NCBI GenBank assembly: GCA_000697335.1
Contig: JNEM01011217.1
Span: forward strand, 1 to 45,252
Direction of reading: 5' to 3'
From: Conidiobolus incongruus B7586
Lineage: Eukaryota; Entomophthoromycota; Entomophthoromycetes; Entomophthorales; Conidiobolaceae
Length of the DNA: 45,252 nucleotides
Position numbers and translations under genes: made by a program. A model generated the notes under the pieces. That model was not told the origin of the DNA, did no database searches, and saw only the letters and a list, made by a program, of their open reading frames with translations. Below are positions 1 through 11,152 of the stretch, piece by piece; position 1 is the first letter of the stretch; every line of letters starts with the position of its first letter.

Positions 1-1050
1 TAGATATAATAAAATTTAGCAATAAATTTTTAAAATTATTGCATTTTATATTATTTGATAAAAATAATAATTTATATAGATTTATTAACTATTATTAAAA
101 ATTATATCTTAAATATAAAAATAATTATTTAATTTTTTTAATAATTAATTTATTATTTATATTTCAAATTATTAATAAAATTCAAAATAAATTAAAAAAT
201 AACTTGTTATTTTAATTAGGAAATTATTATACTATTATAATATTTATTAAATATCTATTTAAATATAAAAATAAATAAAATAATAAAAATATTGAATATA
301 AATATTAAAATTATATTAAAATTTAAAAAAAAAAAACAAAAATAAAAATCAGTAAATAAAACCTATTAAGATATAATTTTAAGCCAAAGTTTTTATAATA
401 AATTGATATAATTAATTCATCTCAAATCCTTTTATATATATTTTTTCAAATATAGATAATAATATATAATTATATTATAATAGTCCTTTATATAAATTCT
501 AGTAAATATTTATTTTATTTATAAATAAAAGCTGACTATTCTAATAGATTATAGAAATATATTGTTTTATCAAATATTTATAAATTATTAATAAGTTTAA
601 TATAGTTTTTTAAAAATAAAAGTATATTTAAGAGATTTTTTGAAAAATAATTTAAAATCACCTATAATTTTAAATAATAATCTTAAATTACATATTGTTA
701 AAAATATATTATTTTTAATTTTTTTAAATTAAAATAATTTTCTATATCAAATATACTTATTAAATAATCAATAATATAATTTTAAATTTTTTGAGCAATT
801 AAAAACTCAGTTCATACAAAAGAAAATTTTTGTAAATAAATTTAAATACTTGATATAATATCAAATTTTAGTTTTTGATAAGAATAGCTATTATTTAGTA
901 TATAAAGTTTACTAAAAATATAATAAAAAGTTATTGATAGTGGAATATAGGTTTAATATTATATAATCATTTTTATATATTATATTTTTAAATCTTAATT
1001 TATTTTCATTCTCAAAAAATCTGGTTATTTAAAATCTGGAGTAATATTTT
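1..1050 (+). mobile_element. Decayed mariner DNA transposon, left-truncated by window edge
   Basis: The right part (about 360-1,030) lines up base by base with the better preserved mariner copy at 29.8-31.1 kb: the same runs that there encode the DDE transposase recur in the same order and orientation, and the 3' end has the same CTCAAAAAAT-type terminus. The part before 360 is so AT-rich that I only infer it is the same element. No reading frame survives and almost all C is gone. It is a plain Tc1/mariner-type fossil; the family assignment comes from the 29.8-kb copy. Confidence 0.6.
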
Positions 1051-1261
1051 TTTATTTTATAATTATTTATGACTTTTTTGATTAACAAATACTTTTTATG
1101 AAAATTAAATAGATTTTATTAATAGTATTATAATAACTAAAAGTTTAAAATTTATTAGTAATTAATATAACTTTTCAGAACTAAAGATATAATAATTGTA
1201 TATTTTATTCAAATTTTCTTAATTTTTCAATATTAAATCTATCACATTTTTCAACCTAAAA

Positions 1262-4200
1262 TTATACCATATCAAATAAATTATCCACTAATAAATGATC
1301 CGTACGGTTCAATCGAAATTTCAATTGGCTCTGATTCAAAAACGTTCTCAAGTTCATCAAATCCATCATACCATTGTTTAACTCTTGCTCGATATCTTTT
1401 ACTACAAAGTATATAATATGATGGAGGAATGCGACAACTAACTCTAATGCGGGGGTATTGTAGCGAAGGTTCAGTTGGATAGTCAGGAAGTGGTCGATGC
1501 AAGAGACATTACAAATCAATATCATTTCAAGCGCGATTTGATCAGTATTCAGACGGTGTAGGAGAGGGCCGAGAAGTGGGCAGATGGTTAAGAGTTGACG
1601 ATTGGAATAGATGAGAGCGTGAATATTGCTGTGCAGCTACAAAATGATTTAGAACAAAGTAGTTCGAGTAGTGGATGAGTGCGTGAAACAAGATCAAACA
1701 ATTGGAAATGCTTGTTGCATTGAAATTGCCAATAGCTATAGTATGAGGTGTTAACATGACAGAATGTATGAAGTCATCCTGAATTTGAGACTGACTTGCC
1801 AATTCTTCGAGTTTAAAAGGCCAATTGAATAATTTATCCTCATCTTTCAAACGATCAATTGTAAATTTTAATTGATGGTCGGGATCCCTACCAACGTTCA
1901 CTGGCATTATCGGTCCCATCTTACAAATATCACCAAGTTACAGAATGTGGGCACAGTAGTTCAAAATGGCCACGACTTAGTTCTGGAATGGTAAACCAGC
2001 AACAATCAATGCCAAACTGTGGAACTTTGTCGAAGTAGTCATTAATGGTGAATTGGAAGTATCTGGGGACTGCTGAATAGTCACAAGTTCTAATAACTTG
2101 GCGACTTTTTGGTCAGCTCGTAAAAGACATCCCAAAATTTCCAATTGACTCTGGCAGATTGCGAATAGCGCGGGATTCGAAATTTCGCGGTATTGGAGTG
2201 GTGGCGATGGTGTGTCGTGGTCGAAGAAATTGTTGCCCGGGTCAAAACTGTCAACTACACGAAATAGGCTCTTTTTAAAGTAGTCCAGAGTGTAGGCACT
2301 CTGGTCGAATGTTTTTTCTGACCAAATATATTCGCGGAATATGGGGTTGAAGGCGTAATCAATTGGAGCCAAAGCTTGGATCAATTGACGAATTGCTGAC
2401 GAGTGGAAGCATTCGCAGTCGCTAAAGTAGTGGATAGTATCGAATACTAAACCAAAGACCATAGAGTGCATACGAACTAAATTGGAATAACTCGACAAAA
2501 ATCGTATGAGAAGAGTGACTTGAGCATGTTCAATCCAACTATTGAACACCGGCTCAAGACACTGGACAAGTCTGACCAAACCGTGGCTACAATACATGGG
2601 GAGTCAAATTTGAATCGAAGGGGTCAAAGTGGGTGAAAACGACTTGGAAGGAGATTTATCTTCGTACTAGAATTGTTTATACTCGAAATATCTTGGATAC
2701 TTGTCCAAATAGGTCTGGTACTTGGTATGGAATTCATCATCCTTCCAAATCCTATGCGAAATGTTCAACTCCGACCAGAATTTATATCGACTGATGAGAT
2801 GTTGACAGCTGAAGAGTAAATACCCCGTCAAATCCCATCATGTCTTCTGCAAAGATGGAGCGCTGTCCATGACAGAATGATGACAAGCGAGTGCAAAGAT
2901 AGCATGATGCAACGAAATTAACTGATATTCGATAACCCATTGGGCTACACGCTTATAAGCTTGAGTAGCATCTTCATCATCCTTTTGGCTAAATAAAATA
3001 TACCAGATTAGAGTGCACGTATTATTGTATTTGTAGTTGGGGCCAAGAGATATCAACATAAGAAGAATTAACTCCCACTGCTCCTTCTTGAAAGTTTGAT
3101 CACTCCAAGCAGCTTTCCATAGCGTCGGTAGGAAGTATTCCATAGTATTAGGATGACTAAACATCGATGCAGAAGTAGTCATGGAATTGGCATTGGACTG
3201 AGTGAGGTTAAAGTAAATATTGGCACTCTGGTTCACAAAATTCACTACATCGGTCAAACTGGGGGCATTAGGTTATGTAAGAGGTTGATCAGTACAGAAA
3301 TTTTGAATAATGGGCGGGAAAAATCTGAGGGTTCTTTCGGAAAAGTGAAGCTGGTACCTATGCAAATTACTGAGAAATGTTGGCACCAATGTGATGTTGG
3401 ATTTAGTCAAGCCTGTAGTATTAATGGTGCATGCAAGTTTCATCATCGCAATTCGTGCCAACATTGAGTTGGATTCGAACCAGACGACTGGTGTCGACAC
3501 ATTCAATGGTAAGAAATACTAAATGTTGTAATTGGTGATGGATATTTAGAGCACCAATAACGAATGATTGAATTTCGGAATAGAGATGGAAATGAGCCTC
3601 CATATTCAATTGATTCTTGATATAAGTGGAGATTAAACTGAGGAATTTTATATTTTTCAAATATCGCAAAATACGATGAGTTAACAATTGTAATACGGTA
3701 TGTCTCCAAGTCAATGGGACGAGTTGTGACGAATACATTGGCGTATTGATAGATTGATCACATTCATTCAGAGATTGTAACATGGTCTCTAAAATCAATT
3801 CGACTGAGTGAGGTGCACTGTATACTAATTTAAACATTACATCGAGGACATGGGGTGATACACATGTAATATCCTTATAACAACCTTGAGGAAGACATGA
3901 TCCTTTCTTCAAATCTAACATCATACTATAAATTAAGGAGAGTAACTCTTGCTTAGTGCCAATAGTCATATAGTCAATAGTATCGCTACTGATACTTTTG
4001 TCTTTCAAAGATTTGCCCTCCAAAAACCCAGCGCCCAATGATTCGAAATGACGATCAGGCACCAGCGACACGTACATGGTAGTTGGCACCATACTCTTCC
4101 TGGACAAACTAGCAATTGAAATTCTATGCAAGTCCTGCTCCTATGAATTCATAAAAATATTAGGATTCATAGATTTCAATTTGAATTTGGTATTATTAAC

Positions 4201-5560
4201 TTGGAGTGCCTGCGTTTGAGGCCGCTACGATCCGAAATGTTCGCACTCTGAAGCGCCATTGCAGACTGGAGTGCCAAGTCTCTGAGATAGCAGCCATCTT
4301 TCGACAGAACTTGAGTAGGGTTGTAGAATGCAACCGTATGGGTGAAAATCGTTTGATCGTCCTGAAAATCCTGAGGCATGACATTATTAGCAATATAATC
4401 GATATAAAACAATTGAACAATTCGTTGCAAGATGAAATTGTCCTTACCCATGGGCTATACAAACGATTTTTGTGGTGTGAATACCTCATCGTAAATCTCC
4501 TTGACCAATTGGTGTAATGTAATATTTTCAATGGTCACTAACCAATACAGCTGATCCGCCAATTCCAAGGCACTATAGAGAAAATTAAAAATTTGGGGTG
4601 TTTTAATTGGTACTGAAATATATCCAGCAATGTCCAAATGGGATCTCTATTAGATTCAGGGACATAATCTAACACATGTTTCAATTTCGTCAGTATTAAT
4701 GGAATTTTTTTGTTCATAAAGGGCAATAATGAATAATCCTATAGAGTAAAATGATTAACTTGCAATAAATCTTTAATTTCCGTAATTGAAGCACTCCGAT
4801 TAATGAGATTTTGTAATTGATTTTCCAAGTTAGATGCATATTGCAAGGTATCTTTATTAGTTGAGGAATCTAAATTGTTGAATTCTAAAGGTAGAATTTC
4901 ATTGGAACGATTCCATTGAGAAATGAGAGAAAAATTTAAATCTAAAAAAATATTAATTTAATTAATTACTTCATTGACAATCCAATTTAAATTATTTAAC
5001 TTTTTTTTAAATACTTTAAAAAAAATTTATAATTTTTAATTTAAATTTTAAAAATCATTCTGAAGTAAAAAAATTTTTTTTATTAATGAAAATATATTTC
5101 AATAATATTTAATAAATTTACCAAAGCTATTCCAATTTCTAAAATACCAAAAATTTGTTTATTGCCAAATCTGTTATAGTCATTTGCTAATCAATAACAA
5201 AATCTGAGCAACGCTACCAATACACAAAGTATCACTTGATGTCAAAAGACTTGGTAGGATATTCAACATTGATATTAATTTTTGGACGATTTGCATCAGT
5301 TCTGATTTGGTAATATTACCAGTACTTAGAACTCCCAGGAAGTAATTGATGAAGTAGCAACACTTCAAAAATAGTAAATATTTTTTAGTGTCTAATAATT
5401 CTAGTATTTTATTGATTAATTCGTAAGTACTAAGTTTCTTATGAGGTAATTTAATAGATGTACTGATTTCGGGATGAGAGTTTATGATAATGTAAAGAGG
5501 ATGAATGTGAGGTGTATTGAGATACAACTGGTTGAGGCAAATATTTCATCTTAGCCAAGT
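1262..5560 (-). pseudogene. MED23: MED23, Mediator tail subunit 23; reading frame broken
   Basis: MED23 is a Mediator tail subunit linking transcription activators to RNA polymerase II. The reading runs from about 5,560 to 1,262 and follows human MED23 (recalled) from near the N terminus to the C terminus. Good matches are HTKYQTYLDKYPRYFE at about 2,700 (human HTKHMNYHKKYPEKLYFE), a KLSTYELINKILELL helix near 5,430, and a C-terminal stretch at 1,262-1,600 like human CMIEIGVAFYDML. An AT-rich intron lies at about 4,930-5,120 and a 41-nt GT-AG intron at 4,573-4,613. The frame is nevertheless interrupted. About nine in-frame stops (TAG, TAA and TGA) lie in otherwise conserved sequence, mostly where Gln or Arg/Trp would fit, and a few frame changes near 1,640, 3,500 and 4,200 have no convincing intron. 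No clean start codon is visible. Identity is firm; whether it is a recent pseudogene or a spliced or recoded gene is open. The neighbouring CSL gene is intact, so general sequencing error is unlikely. Confidence 0.78.
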
Positions 5561-5836
5561 TTCCATTGTTATTATAGTTTTTTTATTAGATCAATTACTA
5601 GGTATTGATCAAAATTGAATTGTGACTTTAAAAATAAATTTATATCATTATGAGTCGAATCTTTAAATTATGGGATTGATGAAAGAGTCAATTATCTAGT
5701 TAATATCTAGTAATATAAAAATTTATTTCAATATCATATATTTTTTAAAATAATGAATTTGAAATAAAATTTATAATAAATATTTAATTTTATTTTAAAA
5801 ATTATAGTTATAAATATATATGTATATAAAATGGAT

Positions 5837-7726
5837 TTAAATAATTTGTGTCATAACAATTTCTCTTCGTTCGTTAACTCTTAAATTCAAAAAGTATTTC
5901 GTATGATAAATCACTCCTGAATGATTGATTAAAAATATGGGTAGATTTAACGGTGTTGAAGGGTCACTGTAATTGGAAAAATTCTCTCCGAGGATATAAT
6001 TGGTCGGGGGTAAGGAATATGTTACAGTTTTGTCAGTGACTGTGGTGGAGGTAATGGGACCACAGCACCCTATCCATACTTGTAGGTTGTTGAAATCTTG
6101 CTGGGATTGGTAGTCGATCAAGAGTTCTTTGGTATTGTTTTGGAGTCGTGGCTTAGTGGTGAGGATTGGGAACGGTGATATCGTCGTAATATTGGGATTG
6201 GCTTCGGACGAGTATATGAAATCAAGTCGCTTAATATTCACCAGCGTCCAATAGTGGTGGTCTTCCACTGTGCATGAGTTGACGAATCCATTGTCATGGG
6301 TATTAATTGCACTTAAAACAATTGGCAATGTGGACGTAGCTTGGGAAGATGATGAATCTGCGTAGCTATCAGTCATACTGGGTTTCTTAGTTGCCAAGTA
6401 AGTAGGAACGTCCGAAGGCTTCGTCTGATCAGGATTAAATGAGCGAAGCGCAACTTTTTGAAGTTGGGTCACGGGACCTTGAGCATCATGCAAAATTTGA
6501 TTCTTTTCAACCTTCAATAGAATAAATGGTCCAAATGTCATACCAGATCTCGGATCGGTTAATGTCACACATGATTTGTAGGAAATGATAGATGCGTGGT
6601 TGTAGCGATTGGCATTGTGGCCACTTCCATTGTACAGTTTAATGATAAATGGCGACCAGAAGTTGACCTTAGCACACATCTTGTTGTTTTGGATGTTGAG
6701 GTACTGCGTGCGGAAGGTCTGGTGATTAATGCGGTTGAATAAAGAAATAGTTGAGCCAGAATAGATGCAACTAGGAGATTTGAGAGTTTGGTTGAAGCTC
6801 TTTTTGGATGGCTTGGAGATGATGGGAATAGAATCAGTCAAGAATGTTGCAAATGGATCTGATTTAGTGCTAGAAGAATCGTGATTGGCCATCATAGGTA
6901 AGTATTCCATATAATTTCCCGTATGTGGTCGCTGCAACGCATTGGACACAGTTGTATGATGATGTAATTGAATTTTCAATCGAAAACTTTTAGACTTATC
7001 AGTTTTAGCTCCATCAATACCATTACTATTACTGTTATTAGCAATGTGTAAAGTCTTAAAAATAGCCAAATTATTTTGAAGTAGTGAATTTTGACTGATA
7101 ATATCCTGTCCGGATTCGTTTAAAATAGTCAAATCCACAGAATTTAGTTTGGGAGTATCCAAGAGTGGGTTAGCAGGTGGTGTGACCGTAACAATAGGCG
7201 GTGGATTCAGATATCGCTTCTCCGAGCCATACGACTTTTGAGCAACAGTAACTAAATAGCAAGAAACTTGAGTCATATTTCGAGCAGTTTGTAAACCCAA
7301 GTACTCGGAACGAGAAGAATCCGAAAAGAGGAGATTTTTGATAGAAGAAATACAGTGACGTTGCCACCTGGAAGGCTCTTGCAAAGGATCTGGAATAGAG
7401 GCAAAATTCACACCAAAATGATAAGGAGATGACTGATAACTTGTTGAAAGATAACGATGGCTGTGATAATCAAACTCTTGATCATTTTTACAACTATCTG
7501 AGTGATAAGGATCAGAAGTATTATAAGTATTATAAGTATATTTAGGAGAAGGAGAACGAGAAGAAATTAAATTTCTAATACTCATAGTAGGGTACTTTGA
7601 CCTCGATAATTTAGAAGTTTCATTTGAGCAATTAGATTCTGATTGATAGTTTGATAATTTTGTCTTTTTAAATGGAAGATATATTCCTTCATCTTCATCA
7701 TCGTAAGAATTTAAAAGATGGTCCAT
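5837..7726 (-). CDS. CSL (CBF1/Su(H)/LAG-1) family DNA-binding transcription factor
   Basis: One uninterrupted 629-codon frame from ATG (7,726) to TAA. CSL proteins bind GTGGGAA-like sites; in animals they are the Notch effector, and fission yeast has Cbf11 and Cbf12. The first ~115 residues are low-complexity, rich in Ser/Tyr/Asn. The RHR-N core starts near residue 140 and carries the hallmark VAQKSYGSEKR (about 161-171) followed by NPPP, where animal CSL has VAQKSYGNEKRFFCPPP. A beta-rich stretch follows (RLKIQLHHH, about 249), then ISKPSKK and CIYSGSTISLFNR (about 303-332), the start of the beta-trefoil domain, and QLQKVALR near 430 (animal QLHKCAF). The C-terminal third holds an RHR-C-like part. 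Ser/Asn-rich insertions lengthen the loops, as is usual in fungal CSL. Notch is absent from fungi, so the role here is probably cell-cycle, adhesion or lipid gene control, inferred from yeast. It lies about 280 bp upstream of MED23 on the same strand. Confidence 0.9.
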   Translation of the reverse strand: MDHLLNSYDDEDEGIYLPFKKTKLSNYQSESNCSNETSKLSRSKYPTMSIRNLISSRSPSPKYTYNTYNTSDPYHSDSCKNDQEFDYHSHRYLSTSYQSSPYHFGVNFASIPDPLQEPSRWQRHCISSIKNLLFSDSSRSEYLGLQTARNMTQVSCYLVTVAQKSYGSEKRYLNPPPIVTVTPPANPLLDTPKLNSVDLTILNESGQDIISQNSLLQNNLAIFKTLHIANNSNSNGIDGAKTDKSKSFRLKIQLHHHTTVSNALQRPHTGNYMEYLPMMANHDSSSTKSDPFATFLTDSIPIISKPSKKSFNQTLKSPSCIYSGSTISLFNRINHQTFRTQYLNIQNNKMCAKVNFWSPFIIKLYNGSGHNANRYNHASIISYKSCVTLTDPRSGMTFGPFILLKVEKNQILHDAQGPVTQLQKVALRSFNPDQTKPSDVPTYLATKKPSMTDSYADSSSSQATSTLPIVLSAINTHDNGFVNSCTVEDHHYWTLVNIKRLDFIYSSEANPNITTISPFPILTTKPRLQNNTKELLIDYQSQQDFNNLQVWIGCCGPITSTTVTDKTVTYSLPPTNYILGENFSNYSDPSTPLNLPIFLINHSGVIYHTKYFLNLRVNERREIVMTQII

Positions 7727-7999
7727 ATTCGATAAATAATAACAAAACTATAAAAATAAAAATAATAAGAGGAGAAGATAAAGTTAAAAAATTAAAACAG
7801 TCAAAAAGATTAAAATGAAAAAGAACTGACCATAATTTAAGTTAATGACCAATTTAATTTGAAAAGATCCATGGGAAATTTTATTACCAAATCAATATTT
7901 AGTTCTTATTCATGTCAATTTGTATTAAATCATCATTTTCTATTATTAACTCTATTAGCTTTTAACCATCTAATTTTTAATTTTCTAATCTCGTAACAA

Positions 8000-8085
8000 T
8001 TGCTATAAAAAAGGATGACACTATTATCAGCCATATAATCTATCAATCAATCACCTTTACCAATCAATTTCTCAAATACAAGATG
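8000..8085 (+). promoter_or_regulatory. Possible core promoter with TATA box and leader
   Basis: CTATAAAAAAGG near 8,003 is followed by a C/T/A-rich leader with repeated ATCAATCAATCA-like units and then ATGGATATT near 8,082. The shape is that of a TATA promoter with a short 5' leader, but the frame after the ATG stops within five codons and I see no gene beyond. It could be the remnant of a lost plus-strand gene, or serve divergent expression with CSL. Confidence 0.3.
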
Positions 8086-8816
8086 GATATTGTTTGACAT
8101 TTTTTCTTAATCTAATAGTGTTCTCATGGATACTACAACAATAAATTTTAGAATAAAGAATTATAGTGAGTTTATTATCCTCTTTTAAACAAATTGTGGA
8201 TCTTTTTAAGTTGACAAATTATGACACAATATTTATCACCTTTTTAATGATTTCATAAGGGAATTTATATTATATTTAAATATGAATTTTATTAATTTAT
8301 TAAATATTCGATTTATTTCTTAATATTAATCGAAATAAAGAGTAATAATTGATAATACAATTTAGAGAATAATAATATAATTAAAATTGATATGTACAAT
8401 AATAAATATGAAATAATAGTTCAATATAACGATATTTTTGAATAATATCAATATCTGATAGTAATTCAAATACTATAAAACGTGTTCCAATATTCTCAAA
8501 TTGTTTTAATTAGATGTGATTTTGATCAAATAGTGTAACCAAAATTCAACAAACTTTAAATATGGATTCTAAACACTTTATCTTTATTCATTCCATAACT
8601 TTGGTTACTTGGAAAGTGCATCACTAAATTGGATGTGATGTTGATTATCGTGATTTCTTAATTAGTTAATGGTTAATACTGGATTGCTTAATTTATTCAA
8701 TTTAGAATACTCATATATTTTTTTAACTGAATATTAAGTTTTAAATAAAAAATAACATAATAATATTGAATCAATTGAATATAATAAGAAAAATAAAACG
8801 TTAAAAATAAAATAAA

Positions 8817-8840
8817 ATATATATATATATATATATATAT
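8817..8840. repeat. AT dinucleotide microsatellite
   Basis: A run of about twelve AT units in intergenic DNA. Confidence 0.9.
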
Positions 8841-9164
8841 TCAAGTGATAATTATTCTATAATTAGAATTATTCCAAATTTAAATATTTTTATTTTAATA
8901 ATTACCAATTTAAGATATTTAGAAAAAAATTTTATTAAAAACTATCCCAATTTGATAATTATAAAATATAAATTATTGAATTATGAATATAATTAATGGA
9001 TGTTAAAATTATTAATTATATATGATAAATTGCAGAATTTTGGATTGTATTTGTAAATAAGAATATTTGGTTATATTAAATTAATTTTCAATTTTTTGGG
9101 AAAAAATATTAATCATATAGATTCCTAGAGTTGGTTTATGTAAATATTAATGTATTCTAAAATG

Positions 9165-9187
9165 ATATATATATATATATATATATA
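9165..9187. repeat. AT dinucleotide microsatellite
   Basis: A run of about eleven AT units. Confidence 0.9.
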
Positions 9188-10882
9188 AGTGATATTATAT
9201 TAGATATTAATTTCAAACTCTAATAATCATTTAGCGCTACTTACTAAATTTAGAACTTTGAAAATATGTATTTACAATTTAATTTTAACCAATGATACGT
9301 TTGAACAAATTTACTGGATCAAAATATTTCAAGGATGAACACATAAAAACCAATTCACGATTTGAATTACTAACAAAAAGAATAGTGAATTATTGAATTT
9401 AAAAAAATAAGAATTTTGATATTGCTCAGGATTATTTCAGTGTATCATTAAGTTCTCTGTGAAATAAGAATACTCTGCAAAATCTAATCTATTAAATCAT
9501 TTAGCCCAACTTCAACTTTTGGAATAATATGATTATTTAAAGTGGCTAAATATTAAATTTTTAGTTTTCTATATCACATTGACATAATACATAATGAAAA
9601 TCCAAAGTATTCATAATGTAATACTTATAAAAAAACTAATATTTAATATAAATTCATTTGTTAAAACTTTAAAATTTTAATAATAATTTTAAAAAACATA
9701 ATTTATATATAGACAAATGAAGTTAAATATATTTGGAAATTTTATTATTAAATCAAACATCATTATTTCAGTATATATCCTAATATATCATCACTTATAT
9801 ATTAATTTATATTTCAATTATAAATTTTGACAACATAGTATTTCAAAATTAAATCTATTAATCAAATTATATTTTGTCAAATTTTGTTTTATTATAATTG
9901 AATCATCCTGTCAAAGTTTCTAAATATAATAAATATTGTAGAAAATACTGAAAATTAATAACTATAGCTATTTATTTTGATTTCATATTAAATTTTAAGA
10001 ACTAAATTAATCATAATTCAGTTTATTTCAATATAAATCAAAATCTAAATTAATTATTTGAAATTCATACATATCGAATACTGCTACCATGGTTTAACAA
10101 TTATAATATCATTAATTTCTGACCTAAAGGTTATATAGGAATTAAAATCAAATCATAAAGTCTATTGCTAATTAATAAATTATAATATATACAATTCTAT
10201 ACTATTTATTTTAAAAAATTTTTTAATATAATTCAATTTTTACTAAAATAAAATATTTTAATTTAATATATATTATTGAGATTAGTATATATGATTTAAT
10301 AATTTTATGTCTTTTATAAATTAATAAATATAATTTTTTTAACTTTCTTAAGTTATGAAAATGACTTAAATCTTGATTAAGCATTACCAGCATAAGATTT
10401 GTCAACCAGTGAATATATAATATAAGTTTGAATAACATTAATTTTATAGATATAAATTGATCAATGTTTTTAAAATAATATTGATAATTTTATTTAAGCA
10501 TATCAAATTACCAAGTCTTTTTAACTTATATTGCCAAAAGCTCAAATCATTAAACTTAATATTTTAAATCAGAATTTTGAGAGTAGCTTTTCTATTTATA
10601 TATAAATTATTAAATATAATATAATTAAATTAAATTAATATTATTTATTCAATTAAATAATTTCTGATTATATAGCTAATAAAATAAATCAAAAAAGATA
10701 AAAATGAAATCAAATTGATTCAATATTGATTTGAATAAGTTAAAGCAGATTTATGAATGTATTATTAATAAATTGATGTTAATAAAAGCATATAAATTAA
10801 AGTTTCATATTGAATTAAGTGTCCCAAATGAACAATTTATAATACTTTTCACAAGTTTCAAATACTTGATAATAAACTATAT

Positions 10883-11152
10883 ATGAGGGTGTCTATCAAT
10901 GGCGAATTCCAAATTATTCAATACCAATGCAGCTCCCAAACTTGCCCCGAGCGTAACAACCACTTTGGATTAATTTTGAAGAGTTCTAGCTCAGGATTTG
11001 CTCTATATCGCTCATTTGAAATTCATATCGATGTTTATCACTTGTCAATTGATCATATAGTAATCTCTGAAGATGAGTATAAAGAGTTGCTCCAGAGATT
11101 TGGAAATTTGTTGAATTTAAAAATTGGTCAGATTAAAATTTATAAGAATTGA
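10883..11152 (+). CDS. Small hypothetical protein or gene remnant
   Basis: An 89-codon ATG-TGA frame with ordinary codon use (CTTGCCCCGAGCG, GGATTTGCTC), unlike the AT-only DNA on both sides, so it is probably a real or recently real coding sequence. The product has two Cys close together (QCSSQTCPERN), then a mixed beta/alpha stretch ending in a Leu/Ile-rich helix (EYKELLQRFGNLLNLKI). No signal peptide or membrane segment is visible and I do not recognise a family. It may be the last exon of a decayed larger gene, since no promoter is evident upstream. Confidence 0.35.
   Translation: MRVSINGEFQIIQYQCSSQTCPERNNHFGLILKSSSSGFALYRSFEIHIDVYHLSIDHIVISEDEYKELLQRFGNLLNLKIGQIKIYKN

Larger units (their letters stand above)
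7727..10882. other. AT-rich intergenic stretch upstream of CSL
   Basis: About 3.2 kb without a convincing gene. The first ~300 bp form the CSL upstream region. A TATA-box-like CTATAAAAAAGG lies near 8,003. Two AT dinucleotide runs lie at 8,817 and 9,165. The small open frame on the minus strand near 10.3 kb is made of AT-rich codons only and looks like chance. Confidence 0.5.

Noticed and set aside
2640-2700. Insertion-type frameshift errors at four-base homopolymers as the only cause of the MED23 breaks
   Set aside because: Straight reading through single stops aligns with human MED23 as well or better, and long homopolymers in NPC1 and CSL cause no breaks.
3465-3478. TTGGATTCGAACC, tRNA T-arm-like string on the minus strand
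   Set aside because: It lies inside conserved MED23 coding sequence (WFESNS) and has no matching acceptor or D arm.
1542-5527. Reassigned stop codons (TAR = Gln, TGA = Trp) to explain MED23 and the decayed islands
   Set aside because: RAB2 must end at TAA right after GGCC, VMA9 ends at TAA where yeast Vma9-type proteins end, and TRM2 and La end at TAG and TGA at sensible lengths. Long clean frames (NPC1, CSL) use CAA/CAG for Gln and TGG for Trp. Decay is simpler.
10223-10438. 71-codon minus-strand frame
   Set aside because: AT-only composition, Ile/Tyr/Lys repeats; expected by chance in such DNA.
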